Assembly (NCBI RefSeq): GCF_022698145.1
Contig: NZ_JALDAX010000001.1
Coordinates: 992,001-1,056,000 of the forward strand
DNA from: Streptomyces spinosisporus
Lineage (GTDB): Bacteria > Actinomycetota > Actinomycetes > Streptomycetales > Streptomycetaceae
Direction: 5' to 3'
DNA length: 64,000 nt
This document shows, one piece after another, positions 62,764 through 64,000 of the stretch. Numbering within the stretch: the first letter of the stretch is position 1; the number at the start of each line of letters is the position of its first letter. A program made the translations under genes and the position numbers. The notes below the pieces were generated by a model, which saw only the letters and a program-made list of their open reading frames with translations, did no database searches and had not been told where the DNA came from.

Positions 62764-63489
62764 ATGGAGACGCGTACCGCCCTGGTGACCGGTGCGGCAC
62801 AGGGCCTCGGGCAGGAGTTCGTGGTGGCGCTCGCGGGACGTGGGTACCGGGTTGCCGGGCTCGACCTGGTCCCGCAGACCCAGACCGCCGGGCAGGTGCT
62901 GGACTATCTGGAGCTGGTCGGCGACGCCACCGACGAGGAGCAGGTGCAGGCCCAACTGGAGCGTGTGATCGACCAGTTCGGCACCCTGCACGTGGTGGTC
63001 AACAACGCCGGCGTCTACCCCGCGAAGCCCTTCGAGGAGACGACGGCCGAGGACTGGCGCCGCGTCATGCGGATCAACCTGGAGGCGCCCTTCCTAGTCA
63101 CCCGGGCGGCGCTGCCGTATCTGAAGGCGGCCGGGTGGGGGCGGATCGTCAACATCGTCTCCGCCGCCGTGTTCACCGCACCACCCGACATGGTCCCCTA
63201 CGTCGCCTCGAAGTCCGGCCTGATCGGCTTCACCCGCGCGCTGGCCTCGGCCCTCGGCCCCTACGACATCACCGTCAACGCGATCGCGCCGACCATGGTG
63301 CGCACCGCCACCGCCGAGCGGACGGTCGGCGCGGACGGCGGCTTCGAGGCGGTCCGCGCCGGGCAAGTCGTGCGGCGCACCCAGGAGCCGTCCGACCTGG
63401 TCTCGACCCTGCTCTACGTGGTGGACGAGGGCAGCGGCTTCCTGACCGGGCAGACGCTCAACGTGTCAGGCGGATCGGCCTTCCTGTGA
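62764..63489 (+). CDS. SDR-family sugar/alcohol dehydrogenase-like protein
   Basis: A 241-residue classical SDR: TGAAQGLGQEFVVAL, NNAGVYPAKPF, then the S-YxxxK set in VSAAVFTAPPDMVPYVASKS, and the C-terminal GFLTGQTLNVSGGSAFL. It is divergent from a monosaccharide importer, so oxidation of the imported sugar is a reasonable guess. Its last 24 bp overlap the next gene on the other strand. Confidence 0.87.
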   Translation: METRTALVTGAAQGLGQEFVVALAGRGYRVAGLDLVPQTQTAGQVLDYLELVGDATDEEQVQAQLERVIDQFGTLHVVVNNAGVYPAKPFEETTAEDWRRVMRINLEAPFLVTRAALPYLKAAGWGRIVNIVSAAVFTAPPDMVPYVASKSGLIGFTRALASALGPYDITVNAIAPTMVRTATAERTVGADGGFEAVRAGQVVRRTQEPSDLVSTLLYVVDEGSGFLTGQTLNVSGGSAFL

Positions 63490-64000
63490 GCCGGTGCGAG
63501 TGTCCCCGCGTGACTCCGTGTGGGCGTCGGCGAGCCACTGGTGCACCTCCTCCTTGAGCGAGCGCTGGAACGTCGTCAGCAGCGCCTGCACCACCAGAGG
63601 CTGCATGTACGCGGACAGCGACTTCACGTCCTCCTCGTCCCGTTCGAGGACCTCACCGCGGAACAGCTGCGACAGTTCGTGCGCCGCCGCGCGCGAGTGC
63701 TCGATGAGCACCTGGCGCGAGGCGAGGATGACCGCCTCGGACAGCGGTACGTCGAGCAGCTGGACGGCGAGCCTGAGCAGCCCCGAGTCGACCCGGAAGG
63801 CGTCCCCGTCGGGCCGCACCACGCCCATGGCGGCGAGCCGCTCCACGTCGTCCTCGCCCAGCGGCCGCCCGGCCCGGCGCCCCAGCTCCTCGGCGGTCAG
63901 CGTCTCCACCGTGTCCGGGGCCCAGGAGGCCACGACGGCCCGGTGGATCGCCAGGTCGTGATGGCTCAGGTCCGCGGGCAACTGCTCCATGTAGCGCTCG
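63466..64000 (-). CDS. putative MerR-like regulator (5' end outside window)
   Basis: The frame is open to the right edge (…ERYMEQLP), so ATG 63990 need not be the start. The visible 174 residues after that ATG are helical, with DVERLAAMGVVRPDGDAFRV as a wing-like element and a helical C-terminus (ILASRQVLIEHSRAAAHELS). This recalls the effector part of certain actinobacterial MerR-family proteins whose DNA-binding N-terminus would lie outside the window. The family assignment is tentative. It overlaps the SDR 3' end by 24 bp. Confidence 0.5.
   Translation of the reverse strand, partial: ERYMEQLPADLSHHDLAIHRAVVASWAPDTVETLTAEELGRRAGRPLGEDDVERLAAMGVVRPDGDAFRVDSGLLRLAVQLLDVPLSEAVILASRQVLIEHSRAAAHELSQLFRGEVLERDEEDVKSLSAYMQPLVVQALLTTFQRSLKEEVHQWLADAHTESRGDTRTGSQEGRSA

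Overview
The window is high-GC actinobacterial chromosome and almost certainly comes from a Streptomyces. Reasons: strong G/C bias at third codon positions, a WhiB-family protein, an SsgA-like sporulation protein, a small two-domain laccase, a pca cluster in the order pcaI-J-F-H-G-B-L with a divergent MarR gene, TANNNT -10 boxes placed directly before start codons, TTGTCCACA DnaA boxes, and a copy of the intergenic repeat containing 'gcagttccccgcgccc' that is common in Streptomyces. From memory, gene order from about 19 kb to 56 kb resembles the S. coelicolor SCO67xx region; this was not checked. No rRNA, tRNA, CRISPR array, prophage or intact insertion sequence was seen.

Layout. 1-6.5 kb: end of a DUF2264 gene, an alpha/beta hydrolase, an NmrA-like reductase divergent from an AraC regulator, an SDR and an MHS-type transporter. 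6.6-18.8 kb: Tat-exported phospholipase C, a DMT exporter coupled to a PAP2 protein, a TetR regulator with repeated operator-like DNA, a DUF2510 membrane protein, an MFS-anmK pair, a large STAND ATPase lacking the usual LuxR domain, and an SDR. 18.8-26 kb: the complete protocatechuate branch of the beta-ketoadipate pathway as one tightly overlapping operon, divergent from a pcaV-like repressor. 26-31 kb: a DUF3048 lipoprotein, a zinc alcohol dehydrogenase, and a divergent ATP-dependent DNA ligase and PrimPol pair of the NHEJ type. 31-38 kb: a secreted redox set (ThuA-like/sugar dehydrogenase protein, cupredoxin/DUF1080 protein, two-domain laccase) and a LacI regulator. 38-50 kb: VOC protein, WhiB-like protein, acyl-ACP desaturase, DDAH, ABC-F protein with a long leader, GOLPH3-like protein, a decayed PEP-mutase-family pseudogene, an SsgD-like protein, a secreted Asp-box propeller, endonuclease V and several small genes. 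50-58.7 kb: CoA-transferase/racemase, acyl-CoA dehydrogenase, thiolase and FadB-type protein in an operon, then a benzoylformate-decarboxylase-like enzyme and an IclR regulator. 59-64 kb: a ribose-type ABC importer divergent from an SDR, then a regulator cut by the window end.

How the parts work together. The pca operon converts protocatechuate to succinyl-CoA and acetyl-CoA, and the 50-56 kb operon carries out beta-oxidation, so two acyl-CoA routes are present. The 31-37 kb genes could form an extracellular copper-linked sugar-oxidising and cleaving pathway; this is inference from domain content.

The most unusual DNA is at two convergent gene junctions (28.5-28.8 kb and 58.7-59.0 kb). At each, the 3' ends of both neighbouring genes recur as decayed copies in the order expected from a tandem duplication of the junction.
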